Shown: piece after piece, positions 1 to 8,981 of the stretch | Position numbering within the stretch: position 1 is the first letter of the stretch | Layout of the letters: every line of letters starts with the position of its first letter | Origin: JAJZQZ01 sp963790415 | Lineage (GTDB): Bacteria > Actinomycetota > Thermoleophilia > RBG-16-64-13 | Assembly (NCBI GenBank): GCA_963790415.1 | Contig: CAWBOK010000001.1 | Coordinates: 496,001 to 560,000 of the forward strand | Length of the DNA: 64,000 bases | Direction: 5' to 3' | Made by a program: the position numbers and the translations under genes | The notes under the pieces: generated by a model | The model's database searches: none | What the model was told of the DNA's origin: nothing | Seen by the model: only the letters and a program-made list of their open reading frames with translations

Positions 1-225
1 CCACGCAGACGGTCGGGATGCCTCCCACCGATTTTCAGCCTATCAGAAGACAGACGACCGCGATAGCCCCGCCGCGGCAATATCACTCTTCTGCGGTGGC
101 GGCGCCGAGACCGGGGCACAAGGCTCGAGGCAAGACCGGCGCCCGCCTCGGTACGGTATACTCAGCTTCCACCGGCCTCAAGCGGCCGACTGCCGCGCAT
201 GGGCGACGAGCCGGGAGGCATCAGG

Positions 226-1210
226 ATGCTAGAACAAGAGGATGGCTCACTCCTCACCGGCGACCAGTGCGCCCTCTGCGACGCTCCGCTTGAAGGCCGC
301 TCCGATCACTCTCGAGGCCGAGGACGGAAACCTTCTGAGTGTGTGTTCAGCGTGCGCCGCGAAATCCCTCCACCAACCGGCACGTAGCTTCTCCGACGTG
401 GCTGAGGCACGCGGGGCCGTCCTGGCCGCGGTGGAGCGTCAGCGGGTCGATCATCGTCTGCTCGCCGACGTGGCTGAGTTCCTTGGCGAGTTGCAGGACG
501 AGGTGACCCACTGGCAGGCGGTCGCGCTCGAGGCCGAGAAGCAGGCTCGCACCTTGGAGGCGGAACTTGCGCGTACCCGCGAGCGACTCCGCAAAGCGGA
601 CGACCTGTTGTCGACGGGCGGCGACGCGGCCTCCGCATTCGCAACAGCCGGAACGGGAGCCGCCACGGCAGGGAGCGCCGCGCCACCGACGCCCGCGAGA
701 AGGGGCGTCCACGCCGGCGAACACCCCGCGCTGCTTCCCGAGGGGAACGAGTCCGCTCTTGCGCTCGACGAGGTACGCGTCTCCCAGCGTCACTTCAACG
801 AATCGCCCTTCGTAGAGAAGATGCGGAGCGTCCGCCGTAGCCTCGGCCGACCGGCGGTGAGTCTCCTAAAGGTTCCGGGCGAAGCGGGCAAGGTCCTGCT
901 CACCGTGGCTTGGGAGATCGTGTGGTATCAGTATCTGCTCGACCTCGACGAGTCATGTGCCGTCGACGACTCCGCCGAGCTTTTTGCCGAGGGAATGGAA
1001 CTGGTAGAACTCGCGGACCGGTTCAAACTGTCGAACGCCGAGCTCGACGACCAGGGCAGGTTGGATGCGTCGGAACTCGAGGTCGCTCTGCTCCCGGGTG
1101 AGGCTGAGCTTCTGACGAATATCTCCCCCGAGCAGGACGCCGCCCTCGACGACGCCACAGAAGAGATATGGGACCGTCACACCACCCCTGAGTTCCGCTG
1201 GGATGACTGA
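226..1210 (+). CDS. Hypothetical coiled-coil protein with a possible N-terminal zinc finger, frameshifted near its start
   Basis: Function not recognised. The ATG at 226 follows a good ribosome binding site (GGGAGG, 213-218) and opens a frame containing CALC. The remaining protein, including a second pair CSAC, lies in the next frame, which is open from 242 to 1210. Joining the frames near 290-305 gives a CxxC...CxxC zinc-finger-like head, then an Arg/Glu-rich coiled coil, an Ala/Gly/Thr-rich linker, and an acidic C-terminal half of about 130 residues with a short hydrophobic helix. A one-base indel explains the split. A shorter start at 242 would leave only the second Cys pair. No operon partner is obvious; the next gene lies about 75 bases downstream on the same strand. 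Confidence 0.6.
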
Positions 1211-1284
1211 ATAAGGCTACACGATGTTTGGCCTCCGGCCGACAGTCTGGTAGAGTTCCGAATCATCTCGTTCACAATCTCGCC

Positions 1285-2023
1285 ATGAACTGGCAGTGGG
1301 TCGGGTGCCATCACGTACGACGTCCAGCCGAATATTCTAAGGCTCAGCAAAGCGCTCGGAGAAGAGACCCGGTTCGCCATCTTCCGCGCAATCGCGGCCG
1401 CGGACAACCCGCTGACAGTCCGAGATCTGGTCGAAAAGTTCGGGATGCATCACAGCGCCATCCGTATTCATCTCACCCGGCTCGAAGAGGCCGGCCTGAT
1501 CGTCTCTCGGACACTGCGGCACCAGGGGGTCGTGGGACGTCCTCAGCTGGTCTACCTGCCCAACCCGGCGGTGACCACGTTCACGCTCCCTCCGCGCAAC
1601 TACGAGCTTCTCGCTCGGGTGGCCCTCGAGTACGCAGCCGCGGGTGTCAACGGAGTCCCGTCCCCGGAGGATTTCGGAACGTCGTGGGGCCAAGCCTACG
1701 TACGTGACTCGCGCAGCACCTATCCGCTACCCCTGGCCGATGCTCTGCCGGCCCTCGTGACGGAACTGCGCGCTCTGGGAGGCAGCCCCGAACTCCTAGG
1801 GCTGGATGGCGACGGTTACGCCCTCATCGAGCACAACTGCCTGTTCGGTGATGTCTCGACGTCTCACCAACCTCTGGTGTGTCGGCTTCACCAAGGCTTG
1901 GCGCGGGGGATGCTCCAGGAACTCGCCTGCGAGGCGTTTCAGTGGACCTCACTGTCGACCCTCGCCGCCGGTGCGGATCATTGCCACATAGAGATACAGC
2001 CCGCTCCTACGAGTTCTATGTAG
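1285..2023 (+). CDS. SufR/COG2345-like winged-helix transcriptional regulator; 5' end unclear
   Basis: The frame ending at 2023 encodes a winged-helix DNA-binding domain (LSKALGEETRFAIF ... LTVRDLVEKFGMHHSAIRIH) and a C-terminal domain with spaced cysteines: NCLFG, then PLVCRL, then HC near the end. This layout resembles the COG2345 family, which includes the iron-sulfur sensor SufR, so an Fe-S or metal ligand is plausible. The helix-turn-helix begins upstream of the first in-frame ATG (1445), and no in-frame ATG, GTG or TTG exists after the stop at 1286. ATG 1285 in the neighbouring frame would fit if one base has been gained or lost near 1300. The gene converges with the reductase ending at 2016 and overlaps it by 8 bases. 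Confidence 0.65.
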
Positions 2024-4034
2024 CCACGATGATCGGGCGGTGGCAGCGCAGGCAGCGCGCGGCCTCCCGCCGAGCAGCTGCATCGGTGAACCCCAGCTCG
2101 GTATGTACGAAGCTCAGCCGGCGCACCGCAGGATCCACCATGGGCATACGTTCGCGTACGCCGTGATCGTCGGTCGGCCGTAGCGGGTAGTGACTTTTCT
2201 GAGCTCCGAGCTGCACGGCCAATCGCCGCGTCTTGTCTTCTAGATCCTCGGCCACCCGTTCTCCCCGCAGGAAAAGGTCCATGTACTTGGCCACGGTCTT
2301 GCCCGCGTGAATGGCCTCGATCACCGAGCCACCCCCACTCACCGCATCCCCACCCACGAAGACGCCGGGCTTCGTGGTCATGAACGTGTAGGGATCCACC
2401 TCCAGATAGCCCCATTTGTTGGCTAGCACGGCCTGATCCAGCGTGAAGGGCGAGAAATCCGGCTGCTGTCCCACGGCGGCGATGATTGTGTCTGCCTCGA
2501 GGTGGAACGGGTCGCACGCGATCGGCACAGGAGACCGGCGACCGCTCTCATCGGGGGGGCCCAGCTCCATCTGTTGACACATCAGGCCCCGTACGCACAC
2601 ATCTCCCTGACAGCTCACCGGCGCGGCGAGGAAATGGAACGCCACCCCTTCTTCTTCGGCTTCATCGACCTCCCACGGGTTCGCGGGCATCTGCTCGCGC
2701 ATACGACGGTAGACAACCGTCACCTGTTCGGCCCCCAGCCGCACCGCGGTGCGGGCGGCATCCATCGCTGAGTTCCCCCCGCCGATCACCAGCACCTTCT
2801 CCCCCAGGGTCACCTGCTCACCTAGAGCAACCGCCCGCAGGAAGTCGATGGCGTCCACAGAACCGGGCAGGTCTTCCCCAGGGATACGCAGTTTCTTGCC
2901 CGAGTGGGCGCCTATCGCGATGAAGGTGGCCTCGAAGCCCATGTCGCTCAAGTCCGAGAAGGACACGTCGCGGCCCACGGCCTGCCCATAGCGGATCTCC
3001 ACACCCTCGCGCTCGATGAGCTCCACTTCGCGGCGCAGCTCGGCCTTAGGGAGCCGATACTCCGGGATGCCTACCCACAACATGCCACCCGGCACCGGCA
3101 ACGCCTCGAAGATGACCGGCTGGTAGCCCATCCGCGCCAGGTAGTAGGCGGCCGAAAGACCGGCGGGCCCGGCCCCCGCGACGGCTACCTGCCTCCCGGG
3201 GCGACCCTGCGGGAGGCGCGACGCCGCCGTCTCGGTACCAGTGGCCTCGGCCGTCTCGTGCGGCCCACCGGCCACGGTCCAGGCGACCAGTCCCTCGGCC
3301 CGGTCGGCGCACCAACGCTTCACGAAGTTGATCGCCACCGGCTGGCCGACCTGCACAAGGGTGCAGTTGGTCTCGCAGGGATGGTGGCAGGTCCGGCCTA
3401 TCGTGGCCGGCAGCGGGTTGTCCGCCTTGACGATCTCGGTCGCGATCTGCGTGTGCTCCTCCATTGCCTGGAAAAGATAGCTCGGACAGTCGACAGTGGA
3501 TGGACACGTGGATCGGCACGGAGCCGTTACCCAACCGAAGGTGCGTTCGGGGGCGCAGGTCCGCCCGGCGACGTGGGCGGCAAAGTGTTCCGCGCCCGCG
3601 TCGAGAAGGCCCAGCAGCGGGTCCCGCACGGTGTTGGCGATACCGCACCACGCCGCCTCATCGACCTGTTCGGCGAGGTCCCGCAGCAACCGAACGTCGT
3701 CTTCGGAGCCCCGCCCATCCGCCAACCTGCCAAGCGCGCGTCGCATCAGGTCGATCCCGATCCGGCAGGGTGAGCACCGCCCGCACGACTCGCGCTGCAC
3801 GAGATCCAGGTACGCCAGCCCCAAAGAGACGAAGCACACGTCGGGCTGCGCCACGACACCTCTCCACGAGACAACGGCCCGCACGTCCTTCAGGTCATCT
3901 CTGCCCAGCCGCGCGACCACGTTCTCCGCCGGCGGTCCGCCGAAGCGGTCGCTGAGGCACGACACGAGCGCGCGGCCTCCGTCCTCCAAGCCTTCGCCGC
4001 GGACTACTGGCTGCTCCACCATCGGCTGCTCCAT
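2016..4034 (-). CDS. NuoF/GltD-type FAD- and Fe-S-dependent oxidoreductase
   Basis: 672 residues. The N-terminal part carries the NuoF-type 4Fe-4S motif ESCGRCSPCRIG near residue 85, so it resembles the C-terminal cluster domain of NADH dehydrogenase subunit F. Next comes the GltD-type cysteine domain (CRSTCPSTVDCPSYL, CHHPCETNC), then two dinucleotide folds: VAGAGPAGLSAAYYLARMG for FAD and VIGGGNSAMDAARTAVRLG for NAD(P)H. The C-terminus has CLRCHRP. This is the architecture of pyridine-nucleotide-linked electron-transfer subunits that pass electrons between NAD(P)H, flavin and ferredoxin or a partner dehydrogenase. The start is one base after the stop of the upstream DUF2284 gene, so the two are probably one operon. 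The physiological partner is not visible here. Confidence 0.85.
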   Translation of the reverse strand: MEQPMVEQPVVRGEGLEDGGRALVSCLSDRFGGPPAENVVARLGRDDLKDVRAVVSWRGVVAQPDVCFVSLGLAYLDLVQRESCGRCSPCRIGIDLMRRALGRLADGRGSEDDVRLLRDLAEQVDEAAWCGIANTVRDPLLGLLDAGAEHFAAHVAGRTCAPERTFGWVTAPCRSTCPSTVDCPSYLFQAMEEHTQIATEIVKADNPLPATIGRTCHHPCETNCTLVQVGQPVAINFVKRWCADRAEGLVAWTVAGGPHETAEATGTETAASRLPQGRPGRQVAVAGAGPAGLSAAYYLARMGYQPVIFEALPVPGGMLWVGIPEYRLPKAELRREVELIEREGVEIRYGQAVGRDVSFSDLSDMGFEATFIAIGAHSGKKLRIPGEDLPGSVDAIDFLRAVALGEQVTLGEKVLVIGGGNSAMDAARTAVRLGAEQVTVVYRRMREQMPANPWEVDEAEEEGVAFHFLAAPVSCQGDVCVRGLMCQQMELGPPDESGRRSPVPIACDPFHLEADTIIAAVGQQPDFSPFTLDQAVLANKWGYLEVDPYTFMTTKPGVFVGGDAVSGGGSVIEAIHAGKTVAKYMDLFLRGERVAEDLEDKTRRLAVQLGAQKSHYPLRPTDDHGVRERMPMVDPAVRRLSFVHTELGFTDAAARREAARCLRCHRPIIVAT

Positions 4035-4035
4035 T

Positions 4036-4527
4036 TCACTCGAGGAAGAGGTAGCTCACGCGCGTCCAGGCCCCTTCGGGCGTCTGACGGGGGATGCCGA
4101 GAGATTCCATCGTGCCTAATGTGTCGAGACCCGACATGGCCGACTCCGGCCGGAGGTCGGGTTTCCGCCGACACTCCCCGATGGGATACGTGCACGTCTC
4201 ACAGCTCGAACAGGGAGTCACCGCGACCGCCAGGGCTAGAGGATACCCAGCGGCGAAGGCGGTGCGTTCGAGAGCGAGGGCTTCGCGGTTCAGCCCGGGT
4301 CCATCGGCGCCGCTCAGCACGAGGACGGTGCGATACTTCCTCAGCAGGGGGATGAGCTCGTGTGGTCCCCAGGCCTCGGGAGCGCACGTCCAGCGCCTGC
4401 CCCACGCGGGGCACGAGTAGCGGCATTTGAGGATGGTCCGTTCGTCGAAGACAAGTTCGTCTACCGCCACGGAGCGCAGATCGATCCCGATCGCGCCCAG
4501 GCGCTCGTACCATTCGCTTAGCACCAC
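4036..4527 (-). CDS. DUF2284 predicted metal-binding protein
   Basis: 163 residues with many cysteines typical of DUF2284: CRYSCPAWGRRWTCAP in the first third and CSSCETCTYPIGECRRKP in the last third. The pattern suggests an iron-sulfur or zinc site. The family has no settled biochemical role but is common in anaerobes and corrinoid or redox loci. The start is a GTG at 4527. The stop is two bases before the ATG of the NuoF/GltD-like oxidoreductase, so translational coupling is likely and a shared redox role is the simplest inference. Confidence 0.8.
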   Translation of the reverse strand: MVLSEWYERLGAIGIDLRSVAVDELVFDERTILKCRYSCPAWGRRWTCAPEAWGPHELIPLLRKYRTVLVLSGADGPGLNREALALERTAFAAGYPLALAVAVTPCSSCETCTYPIGECRRKPDLRPESAMSGLDTLGTMESLGIPRQTPEGAWTRVSYLFLE

Positions 4528-4561
4528 GTCGGCGCACCTCTCGTACCCTGTCGGCGGAGCG

Positions 4562-5146
4562 TCACGTGCTACCGAGTCCCATAGGCTCGAGACCCAACTC
4601 CTGGAACACCAAGTCGATCAAGTGAAGTCGGTATTCGTAGCGGCCCCACCCGGGCGCCCGAAGGATGGGAACAACATCCCGGCGAAACTGCTCTATCGAC
4701 ACCCACGCGGCCTTCTCTACTTCCCCGGTGTCTATCGGCTGCGGCGCTTCTCCCCCGTTGCCCGCCAAGAACACGTGAGACACCCAGGGCCGCGTTCGGT
4801 CCCCCGCCCAGAAGACGGCGTCGAGCCGTAGCAGATACCGCTCGATCTCGACGTCGAGTCCCGTCTCCTCCCACGCCTCCCGCTGCGCTGCCTCAGCCAA
4901 GGTCTCGCCGGGCTCAAGTCCGCCCCCGGGAGCCCAGAACGCTCCCGGAAGGTCGGACGGCTTGTGCACCAAAGCCAGGGAGTCCTCGTGGCGGATAAAG
5001 ATGGTCACGTCGTGGAAGCGGCTGTCACCGCAGACACGTTCGATGAGGTCCATCTCCCACTCGCGGAGCTCCTGCCTGAGAAGAGCCTCCCGGGGCCGGC
5101 CGTACGAGCGCTCGGCTTCGTTGAGACGACTCGGGGCGATATCCAC
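4562..5146 (-). CDS. NUDIX hydrolase
   Basis: The NUDIX box is clear: GGGLEPGETLAEAAQREAWEETGLDV has the GX5EX7REUXEEXGU spacing, where the Glu residues bind Mg2+. The family cleaves nucleoside diphosphates linked to another moiety; the substrate cannot be read from sequence. I chose the GTG at 5146 because it lies just after the stop of the upstream membrane gene (5157). An ATG at 5053 (MDLIERV) and a longer frame from 5218 are alternatives. The N-terminal 40 residues are not part of the NUDIX fold. The gene runs the same way as the flanking genes. Confidence 0.85.
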   Translation of the reverse strand: MDIAPSRLNEAERSYGRPREALLRQELREWEMDLIERVCGDSRFHDVTIFIRHEDSLALVHKPSDLPGAFWAPGGGLEPGETLAEAAQREAWEETGLDVEIERYLLRLDAVFWAGDRTRPWVSHVFLAGNGGEAPQPIDTGEVEKAAWVSIEQFRRDVVPILRAPGWGRYEYRLHLIDLVFQELGLEPMGLGST

Positions 5147-5156
5147 CCTGGGAGCG

Positions 5157-5777
5157 CTACCGCGGACGCCGCGGCCAGAAGACGATGCCGGAAGCCAAGA
5201 GAACGAGTCCCCCCGCAACGAGCAGGAACGAGCCGATGAAGCGCGCGTTGCCCGAGCGGAAGATGGGGTTGTCGGGGTGGAAGGCCCCCGGAGTAGTCAC
5301 AAGCAGCGCCGCCATCACCGCTGCCGCGACCACGGCTGCCGCCGCTGTGACCCACGGCTTTCCTATCAGCAGTGCCGCCGCCCAGGCCACAAGGAACGTC
5401 GACACGACCTCCGCCGACATGAGCAACTTGGGTTCGTTCCAGAGAACCCCACCCCACGTCATGCGCATGACGGGGAAGCTCAGGGAAAGAGACAGCACCC
5501 AGAAGATGGTGGCAAGGGTGAGAAGGCGCCAGACGCGGGGCGACACGTCCCAGCCGAGCACCAGGGCGCCCAGCCCAACGACGCCGCCACACACGGCCAT
5601 GATAATGCCCGTCCACGTCACTGCACCGTGGAAGAAGACCGCCCGGATATCGCCGCCCAACGTGGCGTCCGGAGGGACCATCGCCAGACCCAGGACGGCC
5701 AAGACCACGCCGGCTGCCGCCATCGCCATCGGCCATCGGCTTCGGGTGGCCGCCGAATCCACGGACCCTGCACCCAT
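5157..5777 (-). CDS. Integral membrane protein of unknown function
   Basis: About 206 residues from ATG 5777 (MGAGSVDS). Six hydrophobic segments can be seen, beginning with MAMAAAGVVLAVLGLAMV and ending with FLLVAGGLVLLASGIVFW followed by a basic PRRPR tail. There are no enzyme motifs. The longer open frame up to 5921 overlaps the promoter region of the divergent HIT gene and has no membrane or signal features, so I prefer the internal start. The gene lies 11 bases upstream of the NUDIX gene and may be cotranscribed with it. Confidence 0.6.
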   Translation of the reverse strand: MGAGSVDSAATRSRWPMAMAAAGVVLAVLGLAMVPPDATLGGDIRAVFFHGAVTWTGIIMAVCGGVVGLGALVLGWDVSPRVWRLLTLATIFWVLSLSLSFPVMRMTWGGVLWNEPKLLMSAEVVSTFLVAWAAALLIGKPWVTAAAAVVAAAVMAALLVTTPGAFHPDNPIFRSGNARFIGSFLLVAGGLVLLASGIVFWPRRPR

Positions 5778-5889
5778 CGACACACTCTGTTCAGCGATCC
5801 GTTCCACGGCTGCACAGGCTACCCCGAACCTCCAGGCACGACAAGGGCTACAATCTGGGGACGGGACCACTGCAGGCGAAAGGAGCGGC

Positions 5890-6381
5890 ATGACGGAGCG
5901 ACTCTGGGCCCCCTGGCGCATGCGCTATATCATCGAGGACAAGCCCGAGGGATGCCTATTCTGCACCAAGCGCGAAGCAACGAACGACCCCGAGAACCAC
6001 ATCGTGTGGCGCGGGGAACGCGCCTTCGTTCTGCTCAATGCCTACCCGTACAACAACGGTCACGTGATGGTCGCCCCTCATGCCCATATCGCCGATCTCG
6101 AAGACCTTCCTATCGAGACACTGGTGGAGATCATGTCCCTGACCCAGGATGCGATACGGGCTCTCAAGCGTGAGTTCCACCCCGAGGGGGTCAACGTGGG
6201 CATCAACCTCGGAGCGGCTGCGGGTGCGGGGATCAAGGATCACCTCCACGTGCACATCGTGCCGCGGTGGGCAGGTGACACCAACTTCATGCCGGTCATC
6301 GCCGATGTGCGCGTGATCCCTCAGTCCCTCGATCACGCCCACGCCCTTCTGAGCCGGGCGTTCGCCGAGATCAAGGGGTAG
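5890..6381 (+). CDS. HIT family nucleotide hydrolase/phosphorylase
   Basis: 163 residues. The histidine triad is DHLHVHIVPRW near residue 120, preceded by the GAAAGAGIKDH segment typical of the family. An N-terminal CLFCTK pair matches the zinc-binding version seen in actinobacterial diadenosine-polyphosphate phosphorylases (Rv2613c type). Such proteins cleave Ap4A-like nucleotides or related adducts. The start ATG follows AGGAGCGGC at close to ideal spacing. It is divergent from the membrane protein starting at 5777. Family assignment is firm, substrate is not. Confidence 0.9.
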   Translation: MTERLWAPWRMRYIIEDKPEGCLFCTKREATNDPENHIVWRGERAFVLLNAYPYNNGHVMVAPHAHIADLEDLPIETLVEIMSLTQDAIRALKREFHPEGVNVGINLGAAAGAGIKDHLHVHIVPRWAGDTNFMPVIADVRVIPQSLDHAHALLSRAFAEIKG

Positions 6382-6457
6382 CTCACCGCCGGCGGGCGCA
6401 GCGACCCGGCGCAGCGCCACCGTGCGGCGGACGGGGCCGCCTCGGTAGGCGGGTCGC

Positions 6458-7240
6458 TCACCGCGGGTCGGGGACGCCCTCCAGCCGCAGGATCTCCGAG
6501 ACTGCGGCCCGAGCCACTTCCATCTGGTCTGCCGTGGGCTCCCGCGTGGTCACCCTCTCTTGGAGGACGTGACCGGGCCACGAGAGAGCGTGCGCGACCT
6601 TCGATCCTGGGTGCTGCGTCATCCAACGATAGACCTCCATCGCCGCTCCGGTGCTCAAGAGGCTCGTGACCACGACCGCGGCGGCGGGTGGGCGACGCGA
6701 GATCCGACGCAACGCCACGTTGCTCAGTAGCGTGATCCCGGCAAGCGGCCCGACGAGGTTCGAACCGCAGCGGTCGTGCTCCTTGGTCGCCTCGGCCTGC
6801 GAACCGCCCGCAAGCGCGCGCTCGAACTCCCCGATGCTCTTGTGTTCGGCCCCATGGTAGGCGGCCAGATCGGACCCCCGGAGAGCGGCCAAAGCCGGCC
6901 CCAACCCGAGCACGAGCACTCCCAGTTCCCGACCCAACGTCGGCCCTCGCCCGCGTCGCGCCACCGACGTGGCCAGAGTAGAGCCGACCAGAGCGCCGAG
7001 AATACGTGGAGACTCGAAGGGCAGCACCGCCGAGCGAAGCCGCACTTTCACCACCGGGATCATCGCGAGCGCGTCACCCAGACGGGCGAGACCCCGCAGC
7101 ACGGGCCAGCGACCACCACCCGCAGAGACGGGGCGGAACGGTTTGGCGCCGGATGCGACCGCGACGGAGCCATCCTTCTCACGGACCGCGGCCGCCCAGA
7201 AGCCCGCAGTGTGGAGAAGAAGGCCGTTCTCGAGGGCCAT
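6458..7240 (-). CDS. DUF1385 family membrane protein (YqhQ-like)
   Basis: 260 residues. The conserved DUF1385 motifs are YHGAEHKSIGEFE near residue 130 and EHDRCGSNLVGPL near 155, with several membrane segments around them. The His/Glu/Asp/Cys residues have led the family to be labelled predicted metal-dependent, but no activity is known. The start at 7240 (MALENGLLLHTAGFWAAAVRE) matches the family N-terminus, which usually begins with a mixed beta-rich segment. It converges with the HIT gene. Confidence 0.85.
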   Translation of the reverse strand: MALENGLLLHTAGFWAAAVREKDGSVAVASGAKPFRPVSAGGGRWPVLRGLARLGDALAMIPVVKVRLRSAVLPFESPRILGALVGSTLATSVARRGRGPTLGRELGVLVLGLGPALAALRGSDLAAYHGAEHKSIGEFERALAGGSQAEATKEHDRCGSNLVGPLAGITLLSNVALRRISRRPPAAAVVVTSLLSTGAAMEVYRWMTQHPGSKVAHALSWPGHVLQERVTTREPTADQMEVARAAVSEILRLEGVPDPR

Positions 7241-7400
7241 GCCTCCAACGCGCAGGCCGTGAGGCCGGCCGGCAGGGCCGGACTGGTCCGGGGCTACTTG
7301 TGGGACTCGATGTGGCGGATTCAGTCAACTGTTCACCTCAAGGTTTCGCGAGACGTTTCGTAGCAAGACAGTGTGTGCATTCGAACCGGCCGCCGCGGCT

Positions 7401-7566
7401 AGGTGGCCGTTGAAGAGTGACGCTTCGCCGCCAGGGCGCGATGGGCAAGCGCGAGACAAGGACGCAGGGAGCGCTCGTAGCAGCGCTACGTGCGCGACCG
7501 AGGACGCCGTATCGCGCCGTCCAGTGCGTTCTGGTGGCCAAGGCTTCGATCTTCAACAGCCTCCTA
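7401..7566. repeat. Dispersed ~160 bp repeat, copy A
   Basis: Begins near CCGTTGAAGAGTGACGCTTC and ends CTTCAACAGCCTCCT. The body shares long blocks with copies B and C: GGCGCGATGGGCAAGCGCGAG, a GTAGCAGCGCTAC palindrome, and GGACGCCGTATCGCGCCGTC. The right end contains the last codons of the decayed MFS gene (stop 7564-7566). Confidence 0.85.
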
Positions 7567-8814
7567 AGTGGCAGAATCCTGGTTAGGGATCAGGTTGGCG
7601 TCATCTCGGGGGACTGTCTGGGAGGAGGCGTCGCGTCGCATGGCGGATCGGTACGGGAGCATGATGGCCAGACAGAGCACCAGTGCCACAACCCCGATGA
7701 CCACGAAGACGCGCTGCTCGCCGAGGGCGCCCCCAAGGACGCCTCCAAGAAGTAAGACCGATCGTCGTCGCCATCTGACCGAACCCGGTCCTCACCGCGA
7801 TGATACGACCCTTGTCAGGGCGCGCAGGCAAGCTCCTGAAAGAGGGTCATCGAACCGACGATGGCACCCACGTTGGCCACAGCAGCCATCGCAAGAAACG
7901 TCACGCAAACCCAGAAGTCTCGGCTCAAGCCCACCCCCACGAAACAAACGGACATCATGGCGAACGACACCGCTACATACGCATTTCGATCGCCCCTGTA
8001 GTCAAGTCGACTGGCTACAACCCCCCCCAGAATCCAACCGCACGACGTCACAACCTCCATGAGGGCAAAACCCGTGGGACCCTTTCCGAACACGCTCAGC
8101 GCCAAGCCATATGCGTTGGGAGTACCCATGATGATGACGAGCATGGGAGCAAGAGCCAACAACAGATTGGTTCTGAGGACGCGCGATGCCCAGATGACGC
8201 CCACCGCCCGCGGTGATTCCCGAAACAGCAGATCCCAGGCTTTTTCCCGTCAACCGCACGACAGAGGCCGGCAGGGCGAACAGGAAGGTTGCCGAGATGA
8301 GGTAGCTTGCCGCGTCGGCTATGAAGGTGACCGTGTAGCCGAGCACGACCACCAAGGCTCCGCCTACCAGATAGCCGCCCAACTCCGCGCCCTCTCGGGC
8401 GATACTCAGGTACGAGTTGGCCTTCACCAGACCGTCGGCCGGAACGAGTTCTCCTATCAGCTTGACCTGACTTGGGTTAAAGAGCGCAGAAAACACGCCC
8501 ACGGCGGCTGCTACGACATAGATGAATCCCACTGACCGACTAGCGGCGAGGGGCATCATGAGCATCATAGCCGCGCGCGCCACATCCGCTACAACCATCA
8601 ATCGTCGAGCTTCGAACCGGTCGAGCAGCGCGCCACCGAAGAAGGTCATCACAACAAGAGGGAACGTGGCGGCGGCGAGAACGCCCCCCATGTGCAACAC
8701 CGACCCCGTGAGGTCGAAGACCATCACCGCGAGCGCGACGGTCGAGACCGAAGTGCCCAAGCTGGATAGCCCCTGCGCGGCCAGCACTCGCGCGAACGGC
8801 CGGTTACTCAGCAA
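7564..8814 (-). pseudogene. Decayed MFS transporter
   Basis: From ATG 8814 a frame of about 200 residues encodes the first six membrane helices of a major facilitator protein (MLSNRPFARVLAAQGLSSLG, LDRFEARRLMVVADV). The reading then jumps frame near 8215 to continue as WASRVLRTNLLLALAPMLVI through LAMAAVANVGAIVGSMTLF. It jumps again near 7818 (GRIIAVRTGFGQMATTIGLT) and near 7752 (VFVVIGVVALVLCLAIMLPY), ending at the TAG at 7564-7566. Three indels in about 1.25 kb make it a pseudogene unless the consensus is faulty. The substrate would have been a drug-like or unknown solute. It sits beside another broken gene. Confidence 0.75.
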
Positions 8815-8981
8815 GACAGCTTACCTCCGGGGGGAACATGGACATGCGAACAGCGTCCCAATCGCGCCGCACCAAGCTCCTAGCATATCGCTCAAGCGAC
8901 CACCGTGGCACGCTCCCGCAAACCAGGCCGCACAAGTCAGACGACACCGACAACGGCGACACTGCCACTGTGCACGCGGAA

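Noticed and set aside
4962..6173. Long plus-strand open frame (403 codons)
   Set aside because: Antisense to the NUDIX and membrane genes; Arg/His/Pro-rich shadow typical of high-GC DNA with no domain.
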